Below are positions 1 to 9,645 of a stretch of DNA of 18,440 bases, piece by piece; position 1 is the stretch's first letter; every line of letters starts with the position of its first letter. Position numbers and translations under genes: made by a program. This DNA is from Glomus cerebriforme (taxonomy: Eukaryota; Glomeromycota; Glomeromycetes; Glomerales; Glomeraceae), in assembly GCA_003550305.1 (NCBI GenBank), contig QKYT01000251.1, forward strand, positions 75,187-93,626, written 5' to 3'. The notes under the pieces were generated by a model, which was given only the letters and a program-made list of their open reading frames with translations, did no database searches and was not told where the DNA came from.

Positions 1-905
1 AATCTGAAGCTCATCAAATCAACAAGAGCAACAAATTCTCAGTTTCTGCAACATATGGTAACTCATCAAATCAACAAGGATAACAAATGCCCAGTTGTCA
101 AAAGATTTATAATGAATTATGAATTAAACAATATGAAACATATGGTAATTCATCAAATCAACAAGGGCAACAAATACCCAGTTGTCAACAGACTTATGTT
201 GAATTATGAATTTTTAAACAATCTGAAACTCATCAAATCAACAAGGGCAACAAATGCCCAGTTGACCAGTTGTTAATAGACATATGTTGAATTATGAATT
301 TTTAAACAATCTGAAGCTCATCAAACCAACAAAGAGCAACAAGTGCTCAGTTTCTGCAACATATGGTAATCATCAAATCAACAAGGATAACAAATGCCCA
401 GTTGTCTAGTTGTTAACAGACTTATGATAAATTATGAATTTTTAAACAATCTAAAGCTCATCAAATCAACAAGAGCAACAAATGCTCAGTTTCTGCAACA
501 TATGGTAACTCATCAAATCAACAAGGATAACAAATACCCAGTTATCCAGTTGTTAACAGACTTATGTTGAATTATGAATTTTTAAACAATCTGAAACTCA
601 TAGTAATTCATCAAACCAATAAGGGCAACAAATGCCCAGATTTCAGGCTCAACAGATTCAATTAATAATAATATGATGAATTACAAATCTTCAAACAATC
701 TGACACATATGATAATTCATCAAGTCAACAAGGGCAACAAATGCCCAGTTTTTATCAGATCCAACTGATAATATGATGAATCATGAATTACAAATATTCA
801 ACAAACTAAAACTTATAGTAATTTATCAAATCAACAAGGGTAACAAAATGCCTAATTTTCAACAAACTTAACAGATTCAATTGATAATAATATGATGAAT
901 TATGA
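1..905. repeat. Diverged tandem repeat (minisatellite) with a palindromic core
   Basis: Units share CATCAAATCAACAAG followed by a 15-16 base palindromic core such as GGGCAACAAATGCCC, then a spacer ending in variants of ACTTATGTTGAATTATGAA. I count eleven cores, starting at 26, 78, 165, 245, 334, 385, 473, 525, 623, 732 and 838. Spacing alternates between about 51 and 88 bases in the better-kept part, giving a higher-order period near 139-140 (334 to 473, 385 to 525). The last three units are more diverged, with spacing near 100-109. A short open frame at 55-276 is only a translation of the repeat and is not called a gene. The array may continue left of the window. Confidence 0.9.
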
Positions 906-1297
906 GAAAATTTTTTAGACAATGCATATAAATATCAAAAACTTTAAAACTTTATTTCATGTTATATTATTCACAATCACAAATATTCCTTGTTATATGT
1001 AACTTTATTCCTTTATTGCATATATTATATGAAACATTCAATTAATATTTAAAATAATTAATAAATAATAACTTATATAAATAGATTAAAAAAATTATTA
1101 TTGAAAATTATTCATATATTACATTGTTTATATAGCTAAATTTTAAACGTTTTATTTTAATCTTGTTTTTATTAACATCCATATAATGGATCTGATCATA
1201 AGTAAAAAGTAGTTAATAATACTAACAAAAATGATAAGATGTCGGATAAAGAGGATAAAGATAGCAACTCTATAATATTTTAAGAGTATAAATTTTG
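906..1297. other. AT-rich stretch without a recognisable gene
   Basis: This is low-complexity AT-rich sequence between the minisatellite and the FAR1-like remnant. I see no open frame of note, no clear inverted repeat and no RNA gene. Confidence 0.6.
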
Positions 1298-1605
1298 TTA
1301 TAAACCCTTCACAACGACATACAATTGTCTGTTTTCTTCGCCTAGATTGAACTTTTCATATCTTTCTTTGTGAACAAAGAAGCCTTGTTGATAAGCCAGA
1401 GTTTAATATGTCTAAAAGCAGCCTTTCAAGTGAAAAAAGATAAACCAACTTTCAATGTCAAAGTTGAGACATCTATATCATAGGAAGAAAAGTCATCATG
1501 TTCACTTCCACTAGATTCACTATCATCTGGAATACTTTCAATAAAATTATTAGGAAAAATTTCATTGTTGGAATCATCACTTGAAATTAATTCTGAATCA
1601 CTCAT
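1298..1605 (-). pseudogene. FAR1/MULE-like N-terminal fragment, broken
   Basis: The minus strand starts with ATG at 1605 and reads an acidic, Ser/Asp/Glu-rich leader beginning MSDSELISSDDSNNE. It then reads KVGLSFFT, a stop (TGA, 1426-1428) where a Trp is expected, and KAAFRHIKLW. A one-base loss near 1395 shifts the frame. In the next frame it continues YQQGFFVHKERYEKF and ends with VVVKGL and a TAA at 1298-1300. The pattern F-x-W-x-x-A-(x)-I-x-x-W-A-Y-x-x-G-F-x-V-x-K is that of FAR1-type zinc-binding N-termini, which accompany Mutator-like transposases or derived regulators. The zinc-binding Cys/His part and the transposase core are absent, so this is a dead 5' piece. Family assignment is by motif memory only and is moderately sure. 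Confidence 0.55.
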
Positions 1606-2689
1606 TTTAATAGTATTTGTGATAAAAATATAATGGAGAGAAGGTGAAAATTTGAAAACAAATTGATTTACTTAAAAGTCTAAAATCATACACATGATCA
1701 TATTTACTGCACACCAAAAAAATAACGCATGGAAGTGATGGGACCACTTAAAATTATATTTAGTAAATTTAAAATACATGTATATAAAAAAAAATATGCA
1801 TGGGAGTAAAATACAAATTTCTTTAAATATCCTTATAATATTTATTTAGTTATAGATCATATACAAATTTATGTTTAAATAATTCTACATTCATACAAAT
1901 TTTATGTAAAATTTTTTATATATAAATTGTATTTGAAATATATATAAATTTACACATACTGTATATACGGTATATTAATCCATATTATTTTATTAGCCTC
2001 ATCCTTTCATAAATTTCTATATTTACAAAGTTTTTCATACTCGCTACAATAAATTTAAGGTTTCATTTTTTTGCATTCTTTCCCATTTTCATAATTTAAT
2101 GGTGTCATATTTTATCTTTTTTTCTAATGGCAAAATCAATTCTATCATTCTACCAAATTTTTTTTAAAAATCATATTTATCATTATTATTATTAGATGAT
2201 AGAGATGTATTGGAATTGTATGGGAATAAATCTATACGAGAGAAAATAACAATATGTGTACATGAGCTGTTGGGAATTTTTTTAAAAAACAGTAAATAAT
2301 TTTTTTTCATCATCTTTTTTAAAGGGCACTCTCACTTGGTGTTATTAATATTTATTTATTTATTATGAATACTTATTGAAATATTGCTCTTCCACAAGCA
2401 AATTATATATGATTGTTATTTAAGATTTACCATTTAAATTATTTCATTTATTATTACTTGGTACCGAAGTTACTGAACGAAATATCACATGGCCCTTAAA
2501 ATTAACAATATAAAGCTTTCTTTTGATAAGTTACTTTGGAAGCTTACTGTTGTATCATTCAGTATTGGTATTACAAAAATAATCCTGAATTTTCTTTTTA
2601 CATTTTATAATTGTACAACATTTATTTACAGATAATAGATGTAACTTAATCCATAATAATTTTGAAGCGTATTCCATATTCAAATTTCT
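1606..2689. other. AT-rich intergenic sequence
   Basis: There are long A/T runs and no convincing coding frame on either strand. The lower part (about 2480-2690, minus) could be strongly decayed downstream LINE sequence, but I see no reverse-transcriptase motif such as F/YxDD in it. Confidence 0.5.
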
Positions 2690-3480
2690 ATGACACTTTC
2701 TTTTAAAATGTTATTCACAAGATGTTCGTTGCTAAATTGCCAGTGTATGTATTCTAATTTTCTGATTATGATTTTCATTTTAAAAAATATTGCATTTACC
2801 TTTCAAATGGTGTGCCTTTCTGTTTTGTTTAATTTCATCGTGATTGTCTTCTCTTTTCTTTATTGCTACCTCTATTTCCTTGTTTTCATTTCTTAATCTT
2901 TGATTGTTTCTTTCACAATGATATCTTTTCTAATATCCATCACTAGGTTTAATGCTTCTATGTTGTATTTTAATTTTGAATCTGTTTTGTACTATCGAAT
3001 TAAATTTATCTATTTTATGTAAGGTTTAATTCTTTAATTTCATTTCTTTGTTTTATTTTAATTATTTGGTAGTGAATTTTGTTTAATTCCAGCAGATTTT
3101 TTAGAATGATCATTTTTATGTTATTGACTTGTATTTCCTTGTATGTAATTTTCTTTCCCACTTCTATCATGACATTTTCTATCATTTTCATTATTTCTTT
3201 TATGTTTAATGAATTTTTTATACATTGTTCTATTTCAACTAGTTTTTCTTCGGTATATTTGTAAAAATGTCTCCATTCCAAGTCTGTAATTTTATTTTTT
3301 TCTAAAACTTCTTTTTATAATCATCTTTTCTAACTGGTTGCTTTTTTCTTTATTTTATCTATCTTTGTTATAAGTATTTTGTGATCACTTTCTGTTATCT
3401 CTGCTATTTTTTAATTCGAATTTTTAACTTTTCCTAGTACATTCGGGTTTACCAGAAAATCAGTCTATTCTTGTTTGCAT
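2690..3480 (-). pseudogene. Non-LTR (LINE) retrotransposon remnant: end of endonuclease plus linker
   Basis: Reading from 3480 downward on the minus strand, a broken frame gives TRID, then FLVNPNVLGKVKNSN, a stop, and AEITESDHKILITKIDKI. The spacing RID(Y)-x-x-V-x-P-x-x-L ... I-x-x-SDHKIL matches the C-terminal end of the exonuclease-endonuclease-phosphatase domain that nicks target DNA in LINEs; SDH (codons 3381-3389) carries the catalytic Asp-His pair. Downstream is an 88-codon frame (3281-3015) starting MEWRHFYKYTEEKLVEIEQ. It is rich in Lys, Glu and Ile, like the helical linker between endonuclease and reverse transcriptase. Further decayed Lys/Glu-rich sequence with stops runs to about 2690. 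The endonuclease N-terminus and the reverse transcriptase are missing. Open frames on the plus strand here (2690-2896, 3079-3264) are shadows. Confidence 0.65.
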
Positions 3481-3595
3481 CATTAGTTTCTTAAAAACTT
3501 ATAAATACAATACTTCAGATGTCATTAAAAACTGCTATAATCTAATTATCTTTTTTAAAGAAATTGAATGGAATTAAATTTAGAGGTTTATGTTC

Positions 3596-3780
3596 CTCAA
3601 ACTCAACCATGCCCCAAATCCATCTAAATGAATTTGGGACATGATCAGTTTGAGATATATGATAACAAATCTGACCATACTATATTTTAGAATATGATCA
3701 GATTTGGTATCAAACTTGACCATGAAATTTACTTGGGATATCTCAAGGTGTATGATCATATTTTGGACATGAATCAAAAA
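3596..3780. repeat. Tandem imperfect hairpins (foldback repeat)
   Basis: Hairpin 1 pairs 3596-3619 with 3632-3654, with CTCAAACT and CCCCAAAT matching ATTTGGG and AGTTTGAG across a 12-base loop. Hairpin 2 pairs 3662-3679 with 3693-3710, 16 of 18 positions, around AACAAATCTGACCATA and TATGATCAGATTTGGT. Related words (TGACCATG, TGATCATATTTTGG) recur to about 3780. The minus-strand open frame at 3580-3777 only translates this repeat. No clear target duplication was found. It is probably a foldback or MITE-like repeat. Confidence 0.65.
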
Positions 3781-4044
3781 ATTTTGATTTGGGAATCAAA
3801 ATATATTTGGGCTACAATCTATATATAAATAGTGAATTGATATTAAATTTAGTAAAAAAAACAATGGCAAGGAAGTTAATTTATAAACAATCAAATATTG
3901 CACAATGGATATAATATGTCACATTTTTCATAATATAAAATATAATTTAATTTTACTATTAAAGAAAATTAGTGTAAGCAACTGGATGATGAGTATGTGA
4001 GTTCATCATTAGCTAGTATAGAGGTTAGAACAAGTTGTGTTTTT

Positions 4045-4135
4045 GCAAACCAGGTTTACAGCAGGTTTAAACAAATCGAATTGGGTCCAATCATTTTAAA
4101 CCAGTTTTACACAAACCGGTTGCAATTGATTTGCA
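4045..4135. repeat. Imperfect palindrome rich in GGTTTAAAC/AAACC words
   Basis: The sequence from AAACCAGGTTTACAGCAGG to ACACAAACCGGTTGC is loosely complementary to itself about a centre near 4085-4095 (GGGTCCAA). A second copy of the GGTCCAA word, inverted as GGACCCAAAT, lies near 4620 next to TTTTAACCAGTTAATCATTT. The two could be ends of one decayed foldback element of about 600 bases, but the match is too short for a firm call. The word style resembles the interior of the hAT MITE at 5672-5860. Confidence 0.35.
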
Positions 4136-4169
4136 CATTCAAATTATGAAAAATATATATTATAAGACA

Positions 4170-4249
4170 TTATGAGAAATTACGAGAAATTATGATAATT
4201 ATTGAGAAATCATGAGAAATTATTGAAATTATTGATAATAAATTATTGA
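4170..4249 (+). repeat. Short degenerate tandem repeat
   Basis: Repeats of GAGAAATTA and its variants (ATGAGAAATTACGAGAAATT, TTGAGAAATCATGAG, TATTGAAATTATTGA) occur at a spacing near 11-16 bases. This is simple low-complexity DNA. Confidence 0.6.
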
Positions 4250-5663
4250 AACACTTAATAATCACGCGATTATAAAAAAAAAAGTTTTTTTTATTAGAAA
4301 ATTTCATAATTTTTGAGTTAGTACTATGAATTTGGCCGAATTACGTCATTATACATATCCAATTTTCTTATTTGAAAATTTCCATACTATATTCTAAGAA
4401 AAAAAGTATTTCAAGAAAAAATATTATAAAATAAAATTCCTGGTTTAAGATTGATTCATTGGATTAATTGGTTTATTATCACATTGAGAAATAGATGCTT
4501 TACAAATATAATTTGATCATTTGGCACAAAAAGGCTGTAGTACATATGATACAAAGGTGGGTTGATACTGGAGTTTAGAATTGATTTATAAAAACCCAAT
4601 TTTAACCAGTTAATCATTTGGACCCAAATTTTTATATAATCAGAACTGGCGTAATAAATTAATGATACTAAAATCGATATAATAAAATTTATACTTGATC
4701 ATGATTTAAAAGCAATCAGTTCCAAAAAATGAAACTGTTTTAAACTCTAGTTGTTATTTATTATCAGAAATTTAATATGAATGATTCGGAAATACAATCC
4801 CTTTATCTCATCATTTTACTATTACTACGCCACAATTCTACCATATCTGAAGTAATTTAAGAGTGATAAAATTTTGGGTGTATTGGTTGGTTAGTTTATT
4901 TAAAGATACTATATTTTACTGAAAGTTCTTTAGTTCTATTTTTTTAATAATTGGAAAATAATTTTAAAAAGATTTAAATTTATGATTTATTTGAAAAATA
5001 TGAGTGAAAGGGTTGCAATTAATTACATGAATCATAAATTTTAGTATACTAATAATCATGAAGAAATTAATGGAATTATCAATGGAATTAAATTAAATTT
5101 TTTTACATGTAATGATCAATTTCATGATATATATATATATTATAGTTCAATTCTCATATAAATAAAGTTTTTATCGATGTATTTGATTTTTTTTTTGATA
5201 AAATTCTATCCATATAAAATTTCAGGAATCTTCAGAAATAAGTAATAATTATTAAACTTTTATAATCATAATAAGCTATTATTAGATATACTTAATAAAA
5301 TACATATATAACTTATTTTCACATGAAACAAAAAATAAAACAAGTTGGCGCTATAATGTTCTTTTTAAAAAGAAAAAGTAAAAAAACACTTTATAAATAA
5401 AACACTCATTACTTTTTTACTTTTATTTTGAGATTTTTGTGATGGCATTATGATATTATTAAAGAATTTAGTGAAAAAAGGTTGTAAATCATTTGTTAAT
5501 CTAAATAATAGAATTAAACTTTTTTAAACTACGTTGATCAAGTGCTAAACGATAATATATAATTATTGAATCATGATTAAATAAAAGTTACTGTATATTA
5601 CTATATAATAAAATAGTAAAAAAAAAATCAATTTTAATTTAGCCAAAAATAATACCTTAACAG
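4250..5663. other. Gene-free AT-rich stretch
   Basis: I see no supported gene. Minor features are an inverted pair AAAGTAAAAAA/TTTTTTACTTT near 5375-5425 that could fold into a hairpin, the possible right end of the palindromic repeat near 4600-4640, and an (AT) run near 5131-5140. Confidence 0.6.
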
Positions 5664-5671
5664 ATTTGTGG

Positions 5672-5860
5672 CAGTGTTGGGCACTGGATTGGAACAGTCC
5701 AGTGGAATTCTATTGAGAAACAGCTCTACCATCTATTGGAAACAGTAAATTTAAACCAGATTGAATTGGACTAACTGGATTGAAATAAACTTGACTATAT
5801 AAATTCCTGTCCATTCTAGTTTTTTAAACCAGACCAGACTTAGTCCAGTGCCCAACATTG
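5672..5860. mobile_element. Non-autonomous hAT element (MITE), 189 bp
   Basis: The ends are inverted repeats: left CAGTGTTGGGCACTGGATT and right end in reverse complement CAATGTTGGGCACTGGACT, 17 of 19 identical. The element is flanked on both sides by the same 8 bases, ATTTGTGG (5664-5671 and 5861-5868). An 8-bp target duplication with CA(G/A)TG termini is the hallmark of the hAT superfamily. The interior has no coding capacity and contains further words such as CAGTCCAGTGG and TTTAAACCAG in both orientations, as in foldback MITEs. It would need a transposase supplied elsewhere. The perfect target duplication suggests a fairly recent insertion. Confidence 0.85.
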
Positions 5861-5868
5861 ATTTGTGG

Positions 5869-7049
5869 CTATGGCTATTAATGTGGCTTTTGCATAGCCA
5901 ATATTTGTATTATGTTTATATGTGGCTTTGAAATTCTGGATATTCTTTAATTGGAATTATTAAACAATATTATATTCATTTATAAATATACCCTCCATTT
6001 TTTTTCTCATTTTTCAAATTATATAATTATTCATATAATAATAATTAACATGAAATCAAATTTATGCATTAAAATTATTCAAATCAAAAAAAAAAACATA
6101 ATGATACGATATATTCTTTAGTAAAAAAACTCTTCTTAATAAATCTCACAAAAGTTATACAATAAAAAGCTAAGTAACCATCGAATTCAGCTTTATTATT
6201 GCAACAAAGATTATAAGTACCCAGTGATATACCATTCACTCACAGATTTCTGTTGGAATGTGAAAAATCTTCACGATACTTTATTAATAAGTAGTATGAT
6301 GCAAAAAATAAATTCAAAGATCAGAAAACCCAATAATATCATTTTAGGTTATTACTTATAACAAATTATTAGATACAATACAAAGCAATAGTACATCTAC
6401 TAAATAATTATTTTGCAACAATATTTATGATACCAAATTTGAAGAAAATTAATTTAAAACATAAAAAATTTACTTTGATAAAGGATTACAATTCCCTACA
6501 TTTAAATCTAATAAAATTGAATATAAATCAGTTTAGTAAAAATGGATTTAGTCCTAGAAATATTGATAAGAACTTATAATACTTCTATAAAAAGGACGAT
6601 AGAATATTATATTTTGGACTTATAATTAAAACAAACTAAGAAATAATAAATGCAAATTAAAAGGGAAATAATTTTAATAAGATATGCGAATAAACTAACA
6701 AAATAAATTAAAGTTGAATAATTAAAATCAAATTCACAAAACAATAATATACTATTTTAGTAGAAATTAATATATTTTAATGGTTTAAAAAAATATTAGA
6801 TTAAAAACTGTTGCAAAATATTCACCAAAAAAATATTTTTTTTTTTTGCTTATTTTCCTAGAGATATATTTGATAATCTGGTAACAAAATAACAATAATA
6901 ATTATAATTAAATTCAAGTGGAAAAAATGAAAATATAATTCAAGTCAGAAAAAATAAACATTAAATATATTCAAAATATTCAAATATTCTTAGAGCTTAT
7001 TTACCTTATTTTAAAATACTGATTATTATCCTACTTTCTATCCTTTTAA
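5869..7049. other. Gene-free AT-rich stretch
   Basis: I see no supported gene. An open frame of about 80 codons ending near 6578 on the plus strand (containing INQFSKNGFSPRNIDKNL) has no recognisable domain and may be chance. No RNA gene or mobile-element end was found. Confidence 0.5.
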
Positions 7050-7424
7050 CAACTACTTCCTTTTACTATCTTTATAAATCAATTAATTAATAATCTTGAA
7101 ATAAGAAAACAAGAATGGAAAACTAAAAATTCAAAAATTAAATTTAAAGAATTAGAAGTCAGTGAAGCAGCAAAACAAGTACTATTAAGCCAATCAATTA
7201 CTTTCACAACGCCAGCATCAACACCATTATTCCAACATCATCATCACAACAAACTCATCAAATTAGTACTCCAGCATGGGCAAATGAATTTCTATGCACT
7301 TCAAACTATATCCAAGTATGAACTAATCACTCTTAGTCAATCAAGACTGTTATTTATCCTGGCCATATTAATAGAAACTAAAGGAAAAATGCTTTTCCTT
7401 TACAAAAAAAAAATATTAGATTAA
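7050..7424 (+). CDS. Unexplained 124-codon open frame, possible exon or gene fragment
   Basis: The plus strand is open from just after a TAA (7047-7049) to a TAA at 7422-7424, which is long for DNA this rich in A and T. The product begins QLLPFTIFINQLINNLEIRK. It has a charged stretch ending KFKELEVSEAAKQVLLSQS, a Thr/Ser/Pro and His-rich middle (TPASTPLFQHHHHNK), and a hydrophobic tail (RLLFILAILIETKGK). The first ATG comes only at 7284, so if it is real it would be an internal exon or a fragment that has lost its start. In the +1 frame around 7250 the words STPAWANEFLC appear, which may mean a frameshift. I recognise no family. It could also be chance or part of an old transposon. Confidence 0.25.
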   Translation, partial: QLLPFTIFINQLINNLEIRKQEWKTKNSKIKFKELEVSEAAKQVLLSQSITFTTPASTPLFQHHHHNKLIKLVLQHGQMNFYALQTISKYELITLSQSRLLFILAILIETKGKMLFLYKKKILD

Positions 7425-8169
7425 TTGTTTATAACAATTAATTTTGATTTATCAATCAGTTCTTTAAATTAATGATAATAATTGTTATTATATACAATAT
7501 ATTATTAAATATTCAAATAGTTCAAAAAGTTATATTGAATTATCAATCAAAATTATTATATATTGACTTTGTTGATTTTAATGAATGGAACAAAAAATGG
7601 TCAAACTAATCAAATTGATGATATAGTTAAATTAACATAAAAGAGTGAGGAATTAATCAAGCAAATTCAAGCAGGAGTAAAAAAATGTATTGAAAGATTA
7701 TATTAAAATAATTTNTGGTTGATACAATTTTAAAAAATTTGCTTTTCTTGGGTTTTTTGATCGTTTGAAAGTGTCTTACTGCTGAATATTAGATCACTAA
7801 TATTAGTTTATCTGTTGTAATACAAAATATTACAATCTTTTACTAAGAAAAGAAATTTATAAAATATTAAATTTACTTGTAATTAAGAAAAAAGACAAAA
7901 AGATATGCAAACAAACAAACAAGTAAATTTAGATGTAGTAAATACATTTACTAAATGAAATTTAAAAGAATTATTAAATGTTAAAAGCTAAAAATTCTTG
8001 AGAAAAAAATGAACAAAAAAACAACATATATAAGTATACAAAAAATGTAAAATTAAAATAATAAATAAATAATATAGTTATTGAGATTTTACTTACAATA
8101 GCCAAATGTAACTTAGCAAAAATAGACTCATCTAGTGATAATTTTATATTGGAAAGCAAATGAATTATA
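7425..8169. other. AT-rich stretch with a possible coding remnant and one ambiguous base
   Basis: Around 7590-7700 the plus strand reads NGQTNQIDDIVKLT, a stop, and KSEELIKQIQAGVKKCIERLY. This looks like a broken helical segment but belongs to no family I can name. Base 7715 is an N. The minus strand at 8159-8090 reads LSLDESIFAKLHLAIV followed by a GTAAGT, which could be a splice donor, but nothing supports a gene there. Confidence 0.35.
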
Positions 8170-8683
8170 GGAGATCTATTACAACTTCCACCTGTAAAAG
8201 GTGACCCAGTATTTTATTCTCCCTTATGGAAAATCTTTTTTTCACCTCATCAATAGTAAAATGATAATAATTTTTATAAAATTCTTCAAGAAGTTCAAAT
8301 TGGACAATTAATCATTCAATTTTGTCAATTAGGGCCGTTTGGGTAACCTTGGTGCCATAGATGACAAATATGATATTGCAGTTTCAACTGACTGTCCTAA
8401 TTTGAATTATTTTGTAATTGAAGATATTGATGCAGCGAAGAGATGTTTTGACAGATACAATAAACAACAAAGTCAAAATTAGCAGCCACCAAATAATATT
8501 TTGTATTCTAGACATATTGTTTCTTATCAAAAAGCATTTCAAACTATTAACTATATAATCTCAATCAGATTGCCTTCATTCAACTCAAGTGAAGAATCAT
8601 TTACTTCTATATCAATTGATTTTGTTAATGATAAACAATGGACTAAATATCAAGCAGAAAAAGCATTTACTCCACGCACATGA
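8170..8683 (+). pseudogene. Helitron/PIF1-like helicase, C-terminal half (inverted fragment)
   Basis: The plus strand begins abruptly with GDLLQLPPVKGDP (8170-8208), motif III of PIF1-type SF1 helicases. It continues VFYSPLWKIFFSP, then after stops NNFYKILQEVQIGQL, the usual FYxILxExRxG segment. After a stretch I cannot place (AIDDKYDIAVSTDC ... DAAKRCFDRYNKQQ) and a stop near 8480, it reads SRHIVSYQKAFQTINYIIS and SISIDFVNDKQW ... AEKAFTPRT. That fits the HIVGYxxxAxxIN ... AIDxVNxxQW region upstream of the last helicase motifs. Motifs I, Ia and II are absent here and are found on the opposite strand at 9486-9816. The fragment carries several stops and is non-functional. The frame at 8845-8612 on the other strand is a shadow. 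Confidence 0.75.
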
Positions 8684-9214
8684 AAAAGGAAAAATGTTGG
8701 AAGATATTGTTTTTTCAATATTTAAAGATATAAAATGGAAGTAGAATTTTCTATGGTTGAATATTGATGTTTCTAAAACAATATCTATGGAAAACGGTAA
8801 AATTATTGGTGATGGCGGATTTGATATTATTATAGTTTTAACCATTGATACCGTATTTTATCCAATAAAATACAATAAAAAATATAAATTCACCATGCAA
8901 ATTATTCTTCTGGACTAACTTTAGCTGTTTTACTAGAGAAATGTCCTTAAATAATAATCAATTCAACATAATGGTTCAATTGGAGTAACATGTTGATATT
9001 ATATCATGGGTATTTTGTAATAGGAATACAAACTATCATCCAAATTTAGTAACATATTATATCAATATGATACAAAATTTAATATCATATTCCATTAGAT
9101 TAAAAGCAAGAAGTAGATTAAGAGCACCACAACTTGTTAATGAAGGAATTAGAAGAGTTGAAGGTGCAGTTGATTATGTTGAATGGCAGTATTTTTTACA
9201 CTTAACTGTATGCT
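8680..9214 (+). pseudogene. Mrr-like PD-(D/E)XK nuclease, decayed
   Basis: Directly after the helicase fragment, in the next frame, the plus strand reads AHEKGKMLEDIVFSIFKDIKW, a stop (TAG), and LWLNIDVSKTISMENGKIIGDGGFDIII (split here for length: LWLNIDVSKTISMENGK, IIGDGGFDIII, 8808-8834). An early Glu in a G-x-x-x-E-x-x-V helix, then GDGG-(I/F)-D, is the N-terminal half of the Mrr/type IV restriction fold; the second motif (usually QCK) should follow but is degraded. Beyond it come ANYSSGLTLAVLLEKCP, stops, and a frame open to a TAG at 9214 ending RRVEGAVDYVEW. That tail may belong to the same gene, though I cannot prove it. Such nucleases degrade or nick DNA; this copy is dead. It may be cargo captured by the Helitron or an unrelated neighbour. 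Confidence 0.6.
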
Positions 9215-9645
9215 AGCTAAATGAACTCAGTTTCCATCAGATATGCCACCGATTACGATGAATTTTTTGAGATAATCTGCTTATAAAAGTAAAGAGTTCC
9301 GAAGATACCATTGAGATTTCATCAATGATAATATCAATTTTTTTTAACCTTTTATTTGATTAAAAGCAAGAAGTAGATTAAGAGCACCACAACTTGTGAA
9401 TGAAGGAATTATTACAATTAGAAGAGTTGAAGGTGCAGTTGATTATGTTGAATGGCAGTATTTTTTACACTTAACTGTATGCTAGCTAAATGAACTCAGT
9501 TTCCATTACTAATACAGATATGCCACCAATTTCTGAGAGATTACAATGAATTTTTTGAGATAATCTGCTTATAAAAGTAAAGAGTTCCGAAAATACCATT
9601 GAGATTTCATCAATGATAATATCAATTTTTTTTAACCTTTTATTT
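9098..9645. repeat. Direct tandem duplication, two copies of 260 and 288 bp
   Basis: Copy A (9098-9357) and copy B (9358-9645) are nearly identical; both start ATTAAAAGCAAGAAGTAG after a shared GAT. I see only about four substitutions. Copy B is longer by 28 bases in three blocks: 9 bases after GAAGGAATT, 8 after TTTCCAT, and 11 after GCCACC. Each copy holds the end of the plus-strand nuclease frame and, in the opposite orientation, the helicase motif II region (IIIDEIS at 9313-9330 and 9601-9618). In the helicase part copy B keeps the frame and copy A has lost bases, so copy A has decayed there. The GAT at the borders is microhomology. Confidence 0.95.

Noticed and set aside
55..276. Short plus-strand open frame with HQINKGNKYPVV repeats
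   Set aside because: It is a translation of the minisatellite; the frame is not kept in later units.
1..905. CRISPR-like array
   Set aside because: Repeats and spacers are equally similar between units and the spacing varies; this is a tandem satellite in a eukaryotic genome.
2690..3264. Hydrophobic plus-strand frames at 2690-2896 and 3079-3264 that look like membrane proteins
   Set aside because: They are antisense to Lys/Glu/Ile-rich LINE sequence, which always yields Phe/Leu/Ser-rich shadows.
3580..3777. 65-codon minus-strand open frame
   Set aside because: It lies entirely in the tandem hairpins and has no domain.
4045..4640. A full 600-bp inverted-repeat transposon
   Set aside because: Only GGTCCAA and a short AT-rich context match between the ends, and no target duplication is visible; kept only as a local palindrome.
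7715..7715. An N inside the sequence
   Set aside because: A single unresolved base; an assembly or base-calling matter, not biology.
7974..8159. 61-codon minus-strand frame with a Phe-rich tail
   Set aside because: Low complexity, no domain; only a donor-like GTAAGT supports it.
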